Assembly (NCBI GenBank): GCA_037952775.1
Contig: JBANAY010000003.1
Span: 2,914,001-2,978,000, forward strand
DNA from: Clonostachys chloroleuca
Taxonomy: Eukaryota; Ascomycota; Sordariomycetes; Hypocreales; Bionectriaceae
Direction of reading: 5' to 3'
Length of the DNA stretch: 64,000 nucleotides
Below, piece by piece: positions 11,119 to 23,131 of this stretch. The position numbers were made by a program, and so were the translations under genes. A model generated the notes under the pieces. That model did no database searches. It was not told the DNA's origin and worked only from the letters and a program-made list of their open reading frames with translations. How positions within the stretch are numbered: position 1 is the first letter of the stretch; each line of letters begins with the position of its first letter.

Positions 11119-11595
11119 CAAGACTAAAAAAAAAGGACAAGAAAGAAAGAAAAGTGTATAGTAGCCATAATAAATCGTTTACGAGTTGCGGGAAACCGTA
11201 TACCGCTACAAAGCCACTTGAGGAATTTTCATCTTCTCTTTATTCTTTCGAATTAAGTGCACGCTGGATAGACGCAAGATTGTAGCCCGGCCATAATTCG
11301 TATCATGGCTCCCCGAACCAAAACCCAACGCAAAGCTACACAATACACCATCCCCTAGGCCCTCAATATAGCTGCTCAGCATTTCCACATAAATATCTCA
11401 TCCGCCTTCGCAATGCTGCGATAGGTGCTATCCCATCCATAGAATCATCCAAATGAGGCAAAATAGAAAATCGTGACGAGAAGAAGGGAAGAAAAAAACC
11501 AAGTGCTCAGACCAATAGTGTACAAATCACGATGGGGGGAAGTGGATGGATGATTTCATGGGTGACAGAATAAAGGGACGAAACGTTCCTCCAGA
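11119..11595. other. Intergenic between convergent genes, no gene seen
   Basis: 3' flanks of SAD1 and of the eIF4E-like gene. It has an A/G-rich stretch after the SAD1 stop and nothing else recognisable. Confidence 0.6.
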
Positions 11596-12735
11596 TCACT
11601 CTTGGTGATGCTGTCTTGATCCCATCGTAGGCTGTCGCTTCTCGTGGTGGTGTTGGTTGGCCTTCTCGCGGCGCTGCTCGTCTATCGCTGTGCGTTGTTG
11701 GATGCTGGAGTCGTGCGACTTGAAATCGATACGCGTGTTGTTGGGGAAGTTGAGGATCTTCTTCATGGTCTCACTAGGGGTAACGTATTAGCGTCAAATT
11801 GCTTTTTTTGAGGGGGCTGCAAGTGACGACTTACCGGATCTTGAGCACACGACCGCCGTCAGTCTTGGTCCAGATGCTCAAGATATCCTCCCCATTCCTA
11901 ACACTTAGAACAGCGCCACAGACCTCCTCGCCAGATTCGCCAAATTGGTCGCCAATAAGAGCCAGTAAAAGATCCTCCCAATAACGGTCAGCCACCCCCT
12001 TCTTCATGCGGACCACCCATTTGCCTCCCTTGCGATTAATCTCATCCTCCCAGATAGGCCGAATGTCCCTCTTGAAAAGGTGATAGTCGGAAACGACTGG
12101 GAGCATCGAGGGTCGTTTCAGATGTGTGTAGATGTCCCAGAACTCCTCCCCTGTAGTGATCGTGGCAATTCCGTGCAACGTCTGCTCGTACTCGATAAAA
12201 CCGTGGGCCTTGGAGATCGGTGGCCTGTACCAGAAAGACCACGCATCCTTCAAAGGGTGTGAGACGGCATCGCCCGATCTCTTCATCTCAGAGATCGAGG
12301 CCATGCTTGGCGCCTTAACCACAGGCTTCTGCCCTTCTTTGGGCTGGATGGACTTGGAAACGGCCGATGCCATCGCGGTATCGAAGGGATTGCTGCCCAT
12401 AGACTTGGGGGTCTTGGCAGAGCCGAACGAGGCGAATGCCCCAGAGCCCAGTCCAAATGCACTCGAAGCCCCAGCGGTGGTCGGTGAGGACACACCGGCC
12501 CCGGGGGTAGTACTGTTGAAAGGGTTCGGTTTTACATGCGAGGGTGTGTTGCCTCCTTGGCGCCTGGACGAGGAGGCATTTTGGGAAAAGACTTCGGGCC
12601 CGTTGGGAATCGTATTAGGAGTGGTCAGAGAAAGCTTGTTAGTACTACGAAAGACACATGTTAGCTTCAGTTTTGCGGAAGGTTTCAGGAAGGTGCCAGC
12701 TCCTACTTTGCGCGACGAGCCCATATGTTCTCCAT
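11596..12735 (-). CDS. eIF4E-family cap-binding protein, class II (4EHP/eIF4E2-like)
   Basis: This protein binds the mRNA 5' cap. Class II members generally repress or modulate translation rather than drive it. Exons are 12707-12735, 11835-12644 and 11596-11773, giving 338 residues. The first exon has only 29 coding bases and encodes MENIWARRA, a typical opening; a competing ATG at 12718-12720 does not keep frame across the intron. A long Ser/Pro/Gly-rich linker precedes the core. The core has HPLKDAWSFWYRPP, EYEQTLHGIATITTGEEFW, RPIWEDEINRKGGKW and YWEDLLLALIGDQFG. The position equivalent to human Trp56 is Tyr (EYEQTL), as in 4EHP, while that of Trp43 is still Trp. The C-terminal tail is His/Gln-rich. 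Confidence 0.9.
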
Positions 12736-14564
12736 GGAGACAGATAAGAAATACTCTTGTTATAATGTACAAAGCCGGAGCGAGAAGGCGAGAAAGAGAG
12801 GGTGTTGTCGAACCGTGGGATTAAAGCCCAATAATACACGAGGAGGTTTGCCAGGTACAACCAACGCACAAGGGCGGTCGCGGTGACCTAAGAAACGTAA
12901 AAGCACTGCAGCGAGCCAAACTGTCCCCAGCTGCTGCGCGGGAAAGGTGATGAATCGAGGAGTGGTATGGTCTTGTCTTCGGGTACTCGAGGAGTCGATG
13001 CGGTGCGGCGGGTATGTGTCGAGGAGTAGCGATCCAATGGTGGGGGTTAAATCTGTCTATAATTCTGCAGTCGGCGGAGGTGGCAACGCGAGATGATCAG
13101 ATTGTCGTGCTGGTTGGTTGAGTGTGTTTCTTGCTGGGAGAGAGGCTGCGGGCAGGTGAAGTTTTTGCGGTCTAGTTGGTCGGGGGCGTCGAGTTGGGGA
13201 GGAGGATGTGTGGTTGATGGTGGTAAAAATTCAGGCACGAGGTTTAGCCTGGTGGTAATAATAACAGGTACGTAGGTTCCCTCAAGCAGATTGACATGAC
13301 TGACATGGAGAGTGCGTCAATGGGGCCTGCGATGGGGCCTTATGATGGGTCGCTTACCTCGACCCGTCTAATGAATTCCCTGAAGAATAGTGGTGCTAGC
13401 CCTGTATTCTAGCCTCAACGGCCTGTTGCTGAAGTACCTGCCACAGTGGTACAGACTGACGCCTGCGCCATGTACTCCCGAGTCTCGAGTCTTAAGCCGA
13501 GCCAACAGCCCTCCACCTGTGCTACCGCCGCAAAATTGAATCAAACCATACTGCTCACTATCTCAGTAGCTTTCTGAAGGATTAGTCCCCTCCTTGGAAA
13601 ATTGCCCTCGACATGGTCATTCTATCACTTTTTTTCCTTTTTCCATATCACTCCCTAGCGTCCGAGGGTGGTGCAAGTGTCCTACCCGCGCTGTCGTGAC
13701 GTGTGGCTACCTCTCACCTCCAATAAGAGTTCAGGGACATGCAAGGGAGAGTAGCGGCTAGTGCATTTGAATGGTCTTAGGGGATGTATGGTATGCAGCA
13801 TGCACAGCGACGAACTATTATTTGGTAATCCTCAGACATTTTTCTTCAAATATCAGACTGGAACACCATGTCGGGGCAGATGTGGTAGGGGACCATCCGG
13901 ATTGTAGCGCTAGCCTTCGAAGGGCAGCGCTGGTGGCGTTCGACGGCGTTCGACAGAGGGACCTACGTCCAGTGCCGTGTCCAGTGCCGCATTTAGATAC
14001 GGATGTTAGTGATTGGTCCCTTTCTTCTGCAGCAATGCGTGCACCTGGTCCTCTCCTCGAAGCCAACTGGATTGCTTCTTCCAAGTTCCGCATAACATTG
14101 GCGGCGTTCTTGACTCTCCCCACCGTGGCATCACGAGTACCTCCTGTGTTCCAACAGATTGTGCACCAGAAATACCATGTAATTCACCACACGACCAATT
14201 CCAAAATACAATGTAACTATTCAAGCGTCAAGATACAATCAGGTAAATTCATTGTCCATAGCTATAGCCTTTACAAGGAATCTCTTCTCCTAAAGGATCG
14301 CCTGTTGCAGATCGCCAATCGCACATGCTGCACCTATGCCTGCCACTTCAGCCCCACCGCGGAAGTCTACCGTGCTTATCGCCCCTCGATCCCTCTTATC
14401 GGGGAGAAAACCTCCAAAAAATTTCCATGCTTCCCAAGATCCATTGATCAGCTCATCACCAGCCTCTCGCGCGCGCGCAACGAACGCCAGGCCCGACCAC
14501 CAAACTCCCAATCCAATTTAGAACCTCCAGTCTCCCCCTTACAAAGTGGGATTTTTTCTTCAAG
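12736..14564. other. Long divergent promoter region, no convincing gene
   Basis: About 1.8 kb between the eIF4E-like gene and LOC1, transcribed away from each other. An open frame of 273 codons (13771-14592) runs into the LOC1 start in another frame; it shows no protein-like pattern. Two short direct duplications lie at 13935-13954 and 13967-13988. Confidence 0.55.
13935..13988. repeat. Two neighbouring short tandem duplications
   Basis: ggcgttcgac occurs twice head to tail at 13935-13944 and 13945-13954. gtccagtgcc occurs at 13967-13976 and again at 13979-13988. They look like local slippage duplications in non-coding DNA. Confidence 0.7.
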
Positions 14565-15223
14565 ATGGCTCCCTCACGCACTCGGACCATGAAAAACAAG
14601 AATGCCGGGCCAAAGACATCCAGCGCCGGCGGAGACACGAAAAGATCGGCCACCAGCGGCGTCTCCAAGTCGAAGAAGGGCAAGCCGGGCCCCGTCGTCT
14701 CCCAGCAGGTCAAAGAGAAGAATCGCACTGCGCTGCTGAAGAAGCCCAAGAAGAAGGTGTACACCGCGGAGGAGCTCAACATCCCCAAGCTGAACATGAT
14801 CACGCCCGTTGGTGTGGTCAAGCCCAAGGGCAAGAAGAAGGGCAAGATATTTGTTGACGACAAGGTAAGCTCTTCATCTCGTACAGTTGTTATTTTACAG
14901 TCACTAGAACCCAGCGTGCTAATCTCTTTCAATTGCAGGAGGGAATGAATACGATTCTGTCTCTGGTACAAGCCGAGAAGGAAGGCCAAATCGAATCCAA
15001 GATGATCAAGGCACGACAATTAGAAGAAATCCGAGAGGCGCGCAGGGTCGAGGCTGAAAAGAAGGAAGAGGAGAAGAAGACCAAACTGGAGAACATGAAG
15101 GATTCGCTGAGGAAGAAGCGGAATCGCAAGAGCTCGGGTAAGGAGGAGGAGAGTCTGAACGAGGTCAGCTCAACGGGCACAAAGGCCACCAAGCCAAAGA
15201 AGAAGAGTGTTTCATTTGCTTAG
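14565..15223 (+). CDS. LOC1: LOC1, 60S ribosomal subunit assembly/export protein
   Basis: Loc1 is a basic nucleolar RNA-binding protein needed for large-subunit assembly; in yeast it also helps ASH1 mRNA localisation. Exons 14565-14864 and 14939-15223 flank a 74-nt intron (GTAAGC ... TTGCAG) and give 194 residues, the normal size. The protein is very rich in Lys. Family marks are [20 protein letters not shown] and [20 protein letters not shown], followed by [20 protein letters not shown] and a long charged helix ([20 protein letters not shown]). The C-terminus is basic ([11 protein letters not shown]). It converges on the next gene with about 260 bp between stops. Confidence 0.93.
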
Positions 15224-15480
15224 GTGCAATTTTGCGGCGGGATCAAAGGCATTTTACAGGCGCTTGGAGTTGGTATTTCTTTCGGCGAAAACATCTTTGT
15301 TCCTCATCAACCTCGTTGGAATCTCGGTGAAGGAAAAGAACATGGGTTGTGCGGATCGGAGACTTGGTTTGAGATAATTCTAGCCATGTTGCGCTTCATA
15401 TATGTGGTTCTAACTAAAATTCATATCTATTCCGTCTCATTCTATTCTTTACCCATATAGATGTATGATACGAGAAATAA

Positions 15481-17035
15481 TCATATTCCATGTCCGGTCA
15501 TGAACAATTTGCGTCGCATTGGAGTGTAAGTACAACCGCCAGCTGCCGATTTGGCGGCTTCAGGCTCCTTTGATGGCTCTAGAGTGTCAAGGTCGGTTTT
15601 GAAGGCCATGAAATTAAGCAGATTCGGGACCTAAACAGAGTCAGCATTTAGGTGGGCAAAGGAATAGGGATCACCATGTTGACTTACCGCTCGTGCGTGC
15701 CATCGCGTGCCACCGGCCTCGAACCAACAAAGATGCCCCCCAAGAGAAGTGGTCACAAGCATCGTATTGGGATTCTGGCGAAATTCAAGGTATGGGATAG
15801 CCTCTTTCACGGCAATCTAATTGTTCAGTCAGCTGGGAGCTTCACATTCAACAGCACTTCAGGGACATACAGGATCGTCAGTAGCATGATATGCGAAAAA
15901 TGGTATCCTGATAGCAAGGATAGCATCCGAAGATGACGCATCACGGTAGTACGCATCCTCAGTAGGGTATCCCCAGGTTGCACACCTTGAGAAGTCTTAG
16001 TATTGAAATTAGTATCATTGGAAGGGAGTCATACTGAATCTGACGATCAAATTCGTGTAAGTAGGTGACGTTCTCAATGGCCTTCACGTCCAGATCGGTG
16101 TATTCTGTAATTTCTTTCTTATGATTCTCAATAAGTTGCTTCATGGTGGCTGAATACTCAACAATTAGCACACCTATCGCTGAAGTTCTAGGGGAATTAC
16201 CCAACTTACAACCCATGTATCGCAGGTACAGTTCTTTTCCAATATACGTGCTTTGAAGGAACTTGTTCGAGACCTCCAAGTTCCAAGGATTTGAGCACAC
16301 AACGGCAGCCTTGAGAAGACACCCCGAGCCCTCCTCGCCGCAGTACTAGAATGAATGTTAGCAGCTCGATCAAACACATCAGGGCCTTCATGGTATCTGT
16401 ACATTTGTGAGCATGTTGGCGCCAAGAGAAAATCCTAGGCCGAATAAAGGTCGGTTTGGGTATGCCTTCTTCATCCATTTGACCACTTGTCGCACGTCCC
16501 ATGTTGCACGGGCATTGTACAGCACTCCGGTGGTAATCTTGCTCATCGCACAACCCCTCGAGTTCACAACACACACATCCCAACCTCCTTCGCCAAGAAG
16601 CGGCGCAATCGTATGTCTGAGGTAAACCTCATGAGACCCTCCAGAGAGTCCGTGCAATACCACAAGCATTGGCTTGGTGTCACTAGAGCCCAGGCTTTCA
16701 AACTCCTCGTCGCTGTAATAAGCTGTCCGGTGAGGAAGCGTCTCGTCTTGCTCATCGTGAGCGTCTACCGCAAAATCAACGGCAAATGTGCCTGCGTAAA
16801 GCTCATGCTCGGCCTGGAAAATTCTGCGCTTGTAATGAACAGAAGGGCCGTGTGGCTTTGTCACCGTCCACATGGTTTGCATGTGGCCGTTGAAGAGTAG
16901 AGGGTTCATCTGACATGGCGGCGTTGTTTTCTCGCAGATCTCGAGGAGATTGATATATTTTCCATCTTTATCATTTATCGTCCTTGGGGATGGCGCATGG
17001 ACAAAATCAATCTTAGCTCGTCCAAACCACTCCAT
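15481..17035 (-). CDS. Alpha/beta hydrolase of the YheT/Eht1-Eeb1 family
   Basis: This family includes yeast Eht1/Eeb1, medium-chain fatty acid ethyl ester synthases/esterases, and related lipases. Six exons, 16403-17035, 16210-16345, 16035-16149, 15871-15985, 15688-15816 and 15481-15630, give 425 residues with all phases consistent. The start is MEWFGRAKIDF at 17035; an in-frame ATG at 17077 is less typical. VLHGLSGGSHEVYLR carries the oxyanion region. GLGFSLGANMLTN holds the nucleophile Ser. ATDDPIAVKEAIP holds the acid Asp and LGGHLCWFEAGG the catalytic His. The third exon-exon join (QIQCATWGYPTEDAYYRDASS) is the expected family sequence. There is no signal peptide. Substrate and location are not shown by the sequence. 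Confidence 0.9.
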
Positions 17036-17941
17036 GGTGGCTACCGGAACTCCAACCCGAGGAGCGCAAAGAATCAACTTTAGCCGTCAGTGGATGGTTG
17101 TTCGTCTACTGTCTTACTCTAGAGGCCAGATTAAAAAATCGCTCTACCAGGGTAAAAGGGGCTTACGACGAAGGATGCTGGAAGGGTGAGAATCATCGAG
17201 GGGCTAAGTTATTGGTTAAACATGTTGTAGCACAGAAGGAGTTGCATGTGGGACCAATGACACCAACCCGTGGCCGTGGTCGTAATTAATTACAAGACAT
17301 CTACGGGTCCTCAACAACGCAAAGAACCGAATTTGCAGAGGTCTCGGGATTCGGGGCTGCCGTGCTGCGATACCGACGGCAAGCGAGCGAATGAGTGGCC
17401 CGATAAAGGCCCAATAGCAAGAGTCGTGGAGGCAGAGCTGCGAAGAGAATGTTGAGCCTCGGCATCTTCAGGGAATGACGACGTATCAGAAAATTTCGGG
17501 CGGCGAACAGAACGTTTCAGCGCTCGCCCACAGAGAACGTGCCCTGAGCGCCGGGCTGCTACATGATTGATCGAGGGCCTATCTACAGTGGGCCTACCAC
17601 CGGCACTTATGATGAGCATCAATGCTGGGGGGGCTGGCTCAGGTGCTGGCAGAGCCTAACCCAATGCGCGCTGCAGGGAGGCGTGGTTCCCGCCAAATCG
17701 ATGCGGGAGTCGCGCGTCAACTCTTTACGCGTCAAGCTCCATTAATTAACCACCTCCACCAATTTACACGTCCTGTTCCATTTCTACACCATATCCCATT
17801 CTCTCACACAATTGACTTGGGATTTTGCCAACCAATGCAACATACCCTTTTTGCTGTTGAGCGTCCCTGTTAGATTTCAACCTCTTTTTGTTCTTGTATT
17901 TGATTCTTGTTTGATTTCCATCTTCTAGTTCCTCATACACA
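17036..17941. other. Divergent promoter region, no gene seen
   Basis: About 0.9 kb between the hydrolase and MRC1. It ends in a pyrimidine-rich leader before the MRC1 ATG. Short open frames only. Confidence 0.6.
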
Positions 17942-20900
17942 ATGGGGTCCTCACGCGCCTCGACTCCCGCGTCCGGCCGCGAGTCGCCAGAGCCATTGAC
18001 CCCACGCTCAAAGATCAAAGCCCTCCTCGCAGCTGTGGACAACAGTGATGATGAGGCATCGGGCCCCCAGATTTCGAAAATCCTCCAAGGACTTTTCTCA
18101 AGACCCAACAATTTGGGCAGCACACAGGAGACAGACGCCACCGACGAAGAGTCTGATGAAGAAATTAGACCCAGGGGCAGACTAGCAGCGCGGATGCATG
18201 CTGCAGCTGCTTCTACCGAAGAACGCAAGCCAGCTACTGAAACCCGATACCAGCCCGAATCGAATGTTCAAGAAGACATCGACATGACACAACCCCAGGG
18301 AGACGACGAGGACGAAGACGATATTCTACCCGTAGCTCCACGACGGCTAGTTCGTCGCACAGCTCAGGACGGGGGGCCGAGACAGAAGATGCTCCTACTC
18401 CACGTTCTCCAAGCCCCGGTCTATTTGTATCTTCCCCGGCACGACCATCCCCTACCAAGAGCCAAGGCAATGTATCGGATACCGAGGAATTTCTACCAGC
18501 TCTCAAATCCGATCGGTTCAAGGCCCTTGTAGAACGCAAGAAGCAAGAGCGCCGTGCTCGCGAAGCTGCTGAGGAGGAACGCAATGCAGAACGCCGGGCC
18601 ATGCAAGAGAAGCTTGCCTCAGAACTTGAACAACTCGACTCAGACCACAGCAACGTTTCAGACATCGAGGATGACGAAGGTGGACTGAAACTGACACAGG
18701 GGGCCCGGCCGACGAGGAAAGCAAGCAAAAAGGCTGTGGAGGACATGAATCGTGAGACACAGCGTATGGCCAGAAATATGCAATTGGCCCACGAAGCGAA
18801 GACCAGAAAGAAGATTTCCAAGTCCAGCCTCTTTGAGCGATTCAACTTCCGACCTGCCGGTGCTCCGGCACCAAAGATAGCGAGCTCAAGCCGTCCAACG
18901 ACACCCCCAACAGATGCGGAAAAGCAAAACAGCGATACCCCTCCAAGTTCGCCCCCTGTTGGTGAGAAGGAACTAGAAGTTGTTCAAACAACAGCCACCA
19001 GTGAGATTTCTCCCCCAGTGGAGGAAGACACCGCAGCATTAGATAAGGGAAAGGGCAAGGAAGTCTTCCCCCCAAGGTTGAACAACCTATCCCTCCTCCG
19101 AAGCGCAATGTTCGCGTCAAGATGCCACCTCAGGCTGTGAACTTGCTTACCTTCGACTCCGATGACGAGCTGGAGATTACTGGCTTGAAGCGGGGGAAAG
19201 TTGATGCTGTCTTCAACAATGTTCCCAAACAGACCACTGTAGCATCTCACTCCATGCAGGCTTTACGTGCTCTGGCTCAGCTCAGATCTCCTGGGAAGGA
19301 CATTCGACGAAAGAAGAAGGCCTCAGATATGAGCGTCGGCGAACTCCAATTTAACCTTCATCAAAAGGCTCGACAACAGGCCAAGGTGGAACGTGAGAAG
19401 CGCATGGAAATGCTCAAGGCTCAGGGTATTGTTGTTCAGACCGCCGAAGAGCGCGAGCGCCAAATGCAAGAAGTCGAGGACATCGTAGCGAAGGCGAGGG
19501 AAGAAGCCGAACAGATTATGGCTCAGGAGCGTGAAGAGGCCAAGAAGAACAAGGGCGAAAACGATGACCCACTGGATTGGGACGAGAGCGATGATGAGGA
19601 ATACCAAGCATCCGCTGACGAAGGGGAAGAGCTTGCCGATGTCGAGCTCTCTGGGTCGGAGGAGGAGAACGGCGAAAGCGATGAGGACGAAGAAATGGAG
19701 GCTACAGGTGAATCATTGGTTGACGGACAGGCAGCCGAAGATGGTGAATCAGGAGATGAAACCATCGAACAATCAGATGATGGCATGGAAGATACTACCA
19801 TGGCGGATGATGACGACGGCTTACCAACGTCAAGCAAACGAAGATCTCGCAAGCAGGTCATGATTGTCTCAGATGACGATGAGGATGATGAGACGGATCT
19901 AGAGGCCACACCCAGGCCCAAAGCAACATCACAAGCGACACCCCGACCAAAATCAATTCCGCAAGCCACTCCAAATACGAAAGGTTCGACCACTCCTGGC
20001 TCTGTTCTTCGTTCAGCCAGGAAGAACTTCATCCCTGGTCTCCCTGTCAAGGGTCCTGCTGGCCTGGGTCTCACTCAAATCTTTGCAGGCACCATGGATG
20101 ACAGCCAAATGTCACCAACCAATGGGCCTACTCAATCCATGATGCCCGACTTTGATAACTTCCCTGACTCCAATTTCTCTGCCACGATGGACGAGCCCGT
20201 GGACATGATGACACAGACTCAAAATCCTGAGACCCAGGGAATCCAATTGAACCTTTCACAGTCTCAAATGCGAGGTCTTGATAGTCTGCTTCGCGAAGTG
20301 CCAGCTACGCAATACTCAGAAATGATGGAGCCTTCTCAGGATGGTGGATTCCAAGACCACACGCCTTTGAAGGATCGATTCCTTGATGCCCCCACTCCAC
20401 AGTTGAAACAGTCGTTGCGAACCCAGATGACATTATGAATGGGTCGCCTCTGATTCGCCGAGGCAGACTACGACGCAAGATGGAAAGTGTGGCCGAAGTT
20501 GATGAGGTTCCTCCAACAGCACCCGAGACAGAGGAAACAGTGCCGAACGCTTTTGGTGCCATGCTTCAGGGTGCAAAGAAAGCCAGGAAGCAAAAGCTCG
20601 CCGATGAGTTCAACAAGAAGAAGAGCAAGGCCAAGGAGATGGTGGAGGAGCAGGCTGAGGAATCCGAAGACGAGTACCGCGGCCTGGGTGGTGCTGATGG
20701 TGAAGACAGCGACGATGAATCAGTGGCATCCGTGAAGGAGATGATTGATGATGCGGCTGGCAACGATCTGGACGAGAGCAAGCTTGCGGCCTATTATGCG
20801 TAAGGACTAACCCCCCATCTTCCCCGATAAGGGCTTGTGGCTAACGAAATGTAGTGATCAAGCACGAGCCAGTGATGAAAAGCAGGTCGAGAAGCTTTTC

Positions 20901-21875
20901 AAGGACATCACGAGTGGTATGCTGCGCCGCAAACGTGGTGCCGACTACGATCTATCCGACTCCGACGATGGCGGTGAGGCTCGCAGAAAGATGAAGCGTC
21001 GCCAGTTCGCCAAGATGCAGAAGGCTCTGTTCGCTGATGAGCGAGTGAAGAAGATGGCCGAGAATCCGGGTAATCAGGCATTCCTCCGCACCATTGAGGA
21101 CCACGGCAGCGATGAGGAGATGGATTTCCTTGATATCACCGAGGAACCCAGGGAGTCTCCCGAATCACAATCTCAAGAAGAGCAAAGCGAGAAGTTCCAG
21201 GTTGTGCCTGATAGCCAACCACGATCTGTCTTGGGGAGTGCCCCCTCGAACAGACCCCCAGCTCACATGCGCCGAACAAAGGCTGGAAGGAAGCCCACCA
21301 ATATTGGTGAGGTGCGTGAGACCTTGTCCAGTCTCCTCGAAGACGGCAGAGAGATGTCAATCATCCCTGCGACAGAGGCTGGCTCGGACAGCGAGAATGA
21401 GGATGTGGATCCAACTCCTTCAGCACGGAGTGACAAGGAGAACCACGCACCAAACCCTCGCCGCCGAGGTGCGGCCGTGGTCGATCGTATTAGCCTCAAG
21501 CGCAACTCATCGTCAATGATGAGCGACTCAGGCTCGCGAATGGCGTTTGCGGTGCAGAACTCATCGTCATCATTCAAGGTTCCCGCGTTGCTGCGTCGGG
21601 CGACTACCAACTCGCTCCAGTCAACATCTGCGAGCAGTTCTGGTGCCTCGACACCCACTATGGGTGGCAGCAGCGCCAGCGGTTTCGGCAATGAGGCGAA
21701 AATCAAGAAGACGGCCAGCAAAAAGAGTGGTATCAATGCATTTGCCAGAGAGACGGAAAGGCGGGCAAAGATTCAAGAAAACGAACGAAGGAGACAGGAG
21801 AAGAAGGCTCGAGGAGCGGAGAACAGACTTGGAGTAGTGGGCGGCCTGCTTGGAAAGAATGCATTCAATGATTAA
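17942..21875 (+). CDS. MRC1: MRC1/claspin, replication checkpoint mediator (three apparent frame breaks)
   Basis: Mrc1 travels with the replication fork and transmits the S-phase checkpoint signal to the Rad53/Cds1 kinase. The gene runs from MGSSRASTPASGRE with one intron at 20800-20854 (GTAAGG ... GTAG). As written the frame shifts three times. Adding one G to the G6 run at 18371-18376, one C to the C6 run at 19068-19073 and one C to the C5 run at 20389-20393 gives a continuous frame of 1293 residues with the correct multiple of three. Marks are FLPALKSDRFKALVERKKQE, NLLTFDSDDELEITG, long acidic stretches and the Mrc1-like domain (DITSGMLRRKRGADYDLSDSD; RRQFAKMQKALFADERVKKM). S/TQ sites are scattered through the middle. 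I judge the breaks to be sequencing errors rather than a pseudogene. Confidence 0.9.
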
Positions 21876-22122
21876 TGGGATTGGTTTAACAGGCGTTGGG
21901 GAAAGGGAAGGGAACATCAATGACCGGGAAAGTGTCAGGCGTCAAGGTCTCGAGTTGATTTTTAGGGTATTACTTTACATTGGGCCAGGATACACATGTA
22001 GCGAATCTGACGATATCATTCAATCTACATATGAGCAAAAAGCAACCCTGAGGTTCCAGTAACTGATTTGAATGAAATATGTTTGCTCCAGCCAACCAAT
22101 GATACCGTAACCAGCAAAAATG

Positions 22123-22211
22123 TGGTTTCGCCCGGGCTCGAACCGGGGACCGTCTCGGAGCAACAGGAGATGTTGTTAGCGAGAAATCATGACCAACTAG
22201 ACCACGAAACC
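22123..22211 (-). tRNA. tRNA-Val (AAC) with a 15-nt intron
   Basis: A full cloverleaf can be drawn: acceptor stem GGTTTCG/CGAAACC, D arm GTGGTCTAGTTGGTCATG region, anticodon stem TCTCG/CGAGA around loop CTAACA, and T arm CCCGG-TTCGAGC-CCGGG. The anticodon is AAC. An intron of about 15 nt follows base 37. A run of five T follows the 3' end as a Pol III terminator. Length is 89 nt. It is head to head with the next tRNA. Confidence 0.9.
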
Positions 22212-22416
22212 GATGCTGAGGATTGTGGATGCCCAGCGGCTTCACAATGGCGATCCTATTCCCATCGCGGTTTAGTGGAGGTACTTGTCTCGGTTGCAGC
22301 TCTCGAGAAGCGTGTTGTTAGGAAGAAGTTTGGATTTAGGTGGTCAACCATTGCCGCATCCGCTGTGTGTTCATGGAGTGGATTTTCAAGGCGCTCCGAT
22401 AGATAACACATCCTTC

Positions 22417-22504
22417 GGTTTCGTGGTCTAGTTGGTCATGATTTCTCGCTAACAATCAATTGATTTCCCCGAGACGGTCCCCGGTTCGAGCCCGGGCGAA
22501 ACCA
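22417..22504 (+). tRNA. tRNA-Val (AAC) with a 14-nt intron
   Basis: The mature sequence is identical to the minus-strand copy at 22123-22211, but the intron (about 14 nt, beginning atcaattgat) differs completely in sequence and by one base in length. The terminator is a T5 run at 22508-22512. The 3' flanks of the two copies are also similar (CACA/CACAC then TTTTTGCTG), suggesting an inverted duplication. Confidence 0.9.
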
Positions 22505-23131
22505 CACTTTTTGCTGTCAGTCTGCATATAAATGAACATCTCGCCAGTTGGGATGCTTCAGTCCTTTTTGCTAGATTTCATAGTCGTGTAGGTCTATCGT
22601 TCACTCTAGTCAGTCTCTTAAATTAACAGACATGCGGTGTTGATTGCGCCTGGGAATTGATACTTGGGGGGCTTCCCTACCCTAAACATTCAGGTTGGTG
22701 TTGATCAGAAGTGGTTCGCTAACTCCCCAGTTGATGTCGGGGGTACTTTCGTGTACATTTGGTTGGATCTCTGAGCCTGGGGTTTACTTGTATAAATGCT
22801 TTATCGATGAAGGCGGGTCAGGGTAACATGTTGAACCTATCGAAAAATTTAATAGGTAGGTATGTTCCGGTTGCCGCCAGCAGTAACCAATGCAGTGTAA
22901 TTTTGAAGATGATACATGAGAACGACAGACCAATTAGGAATGAAAGACACCTTACAAGAAAACCAGGAAAATAACACGGCTAGCGACAGGCAAATACGCA
23001 GATCGAGGTTATTCAGCGACAATTGCTGGTTCTGAGGACGAGCAGCGAGCCATGGTAAGAGTTGAAACGAGGTTCATATTATCTACATGTGTGATGTATA
23101 TACGTCTATAATGATTACCATTTTAATCTAG
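22505..23131. other. Intergenic, no gene seen
   Basis: Between the plus-strand tRNA and the 3' end of MCP2; AT-rich with no recognisable element beyond the tRNA terminator. Confidence 0.6.

Noticed and set aside
13771..14592. Open frame of 273 codons upstream of LOC1
   Set aside because: It overlaps the LOC1 start in another frame, has no domain, biased composition or splice support, and looks like a chance open frame in a promoter.
16388..17077. Upstream ATG at 17077 as start of the alpha/beta hydrolase
   Set aside because: The family usually begins at MEWFGRAKI (17035); the extra 14 residues look like leader sequence.
17942..21875. MRC1 as a pseudogene
   Set aside because: All three breaks sit in G or C runs, and one base each restores a full-length, conserved protein. 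The rest of the gene is free of stops and the intron is intact.
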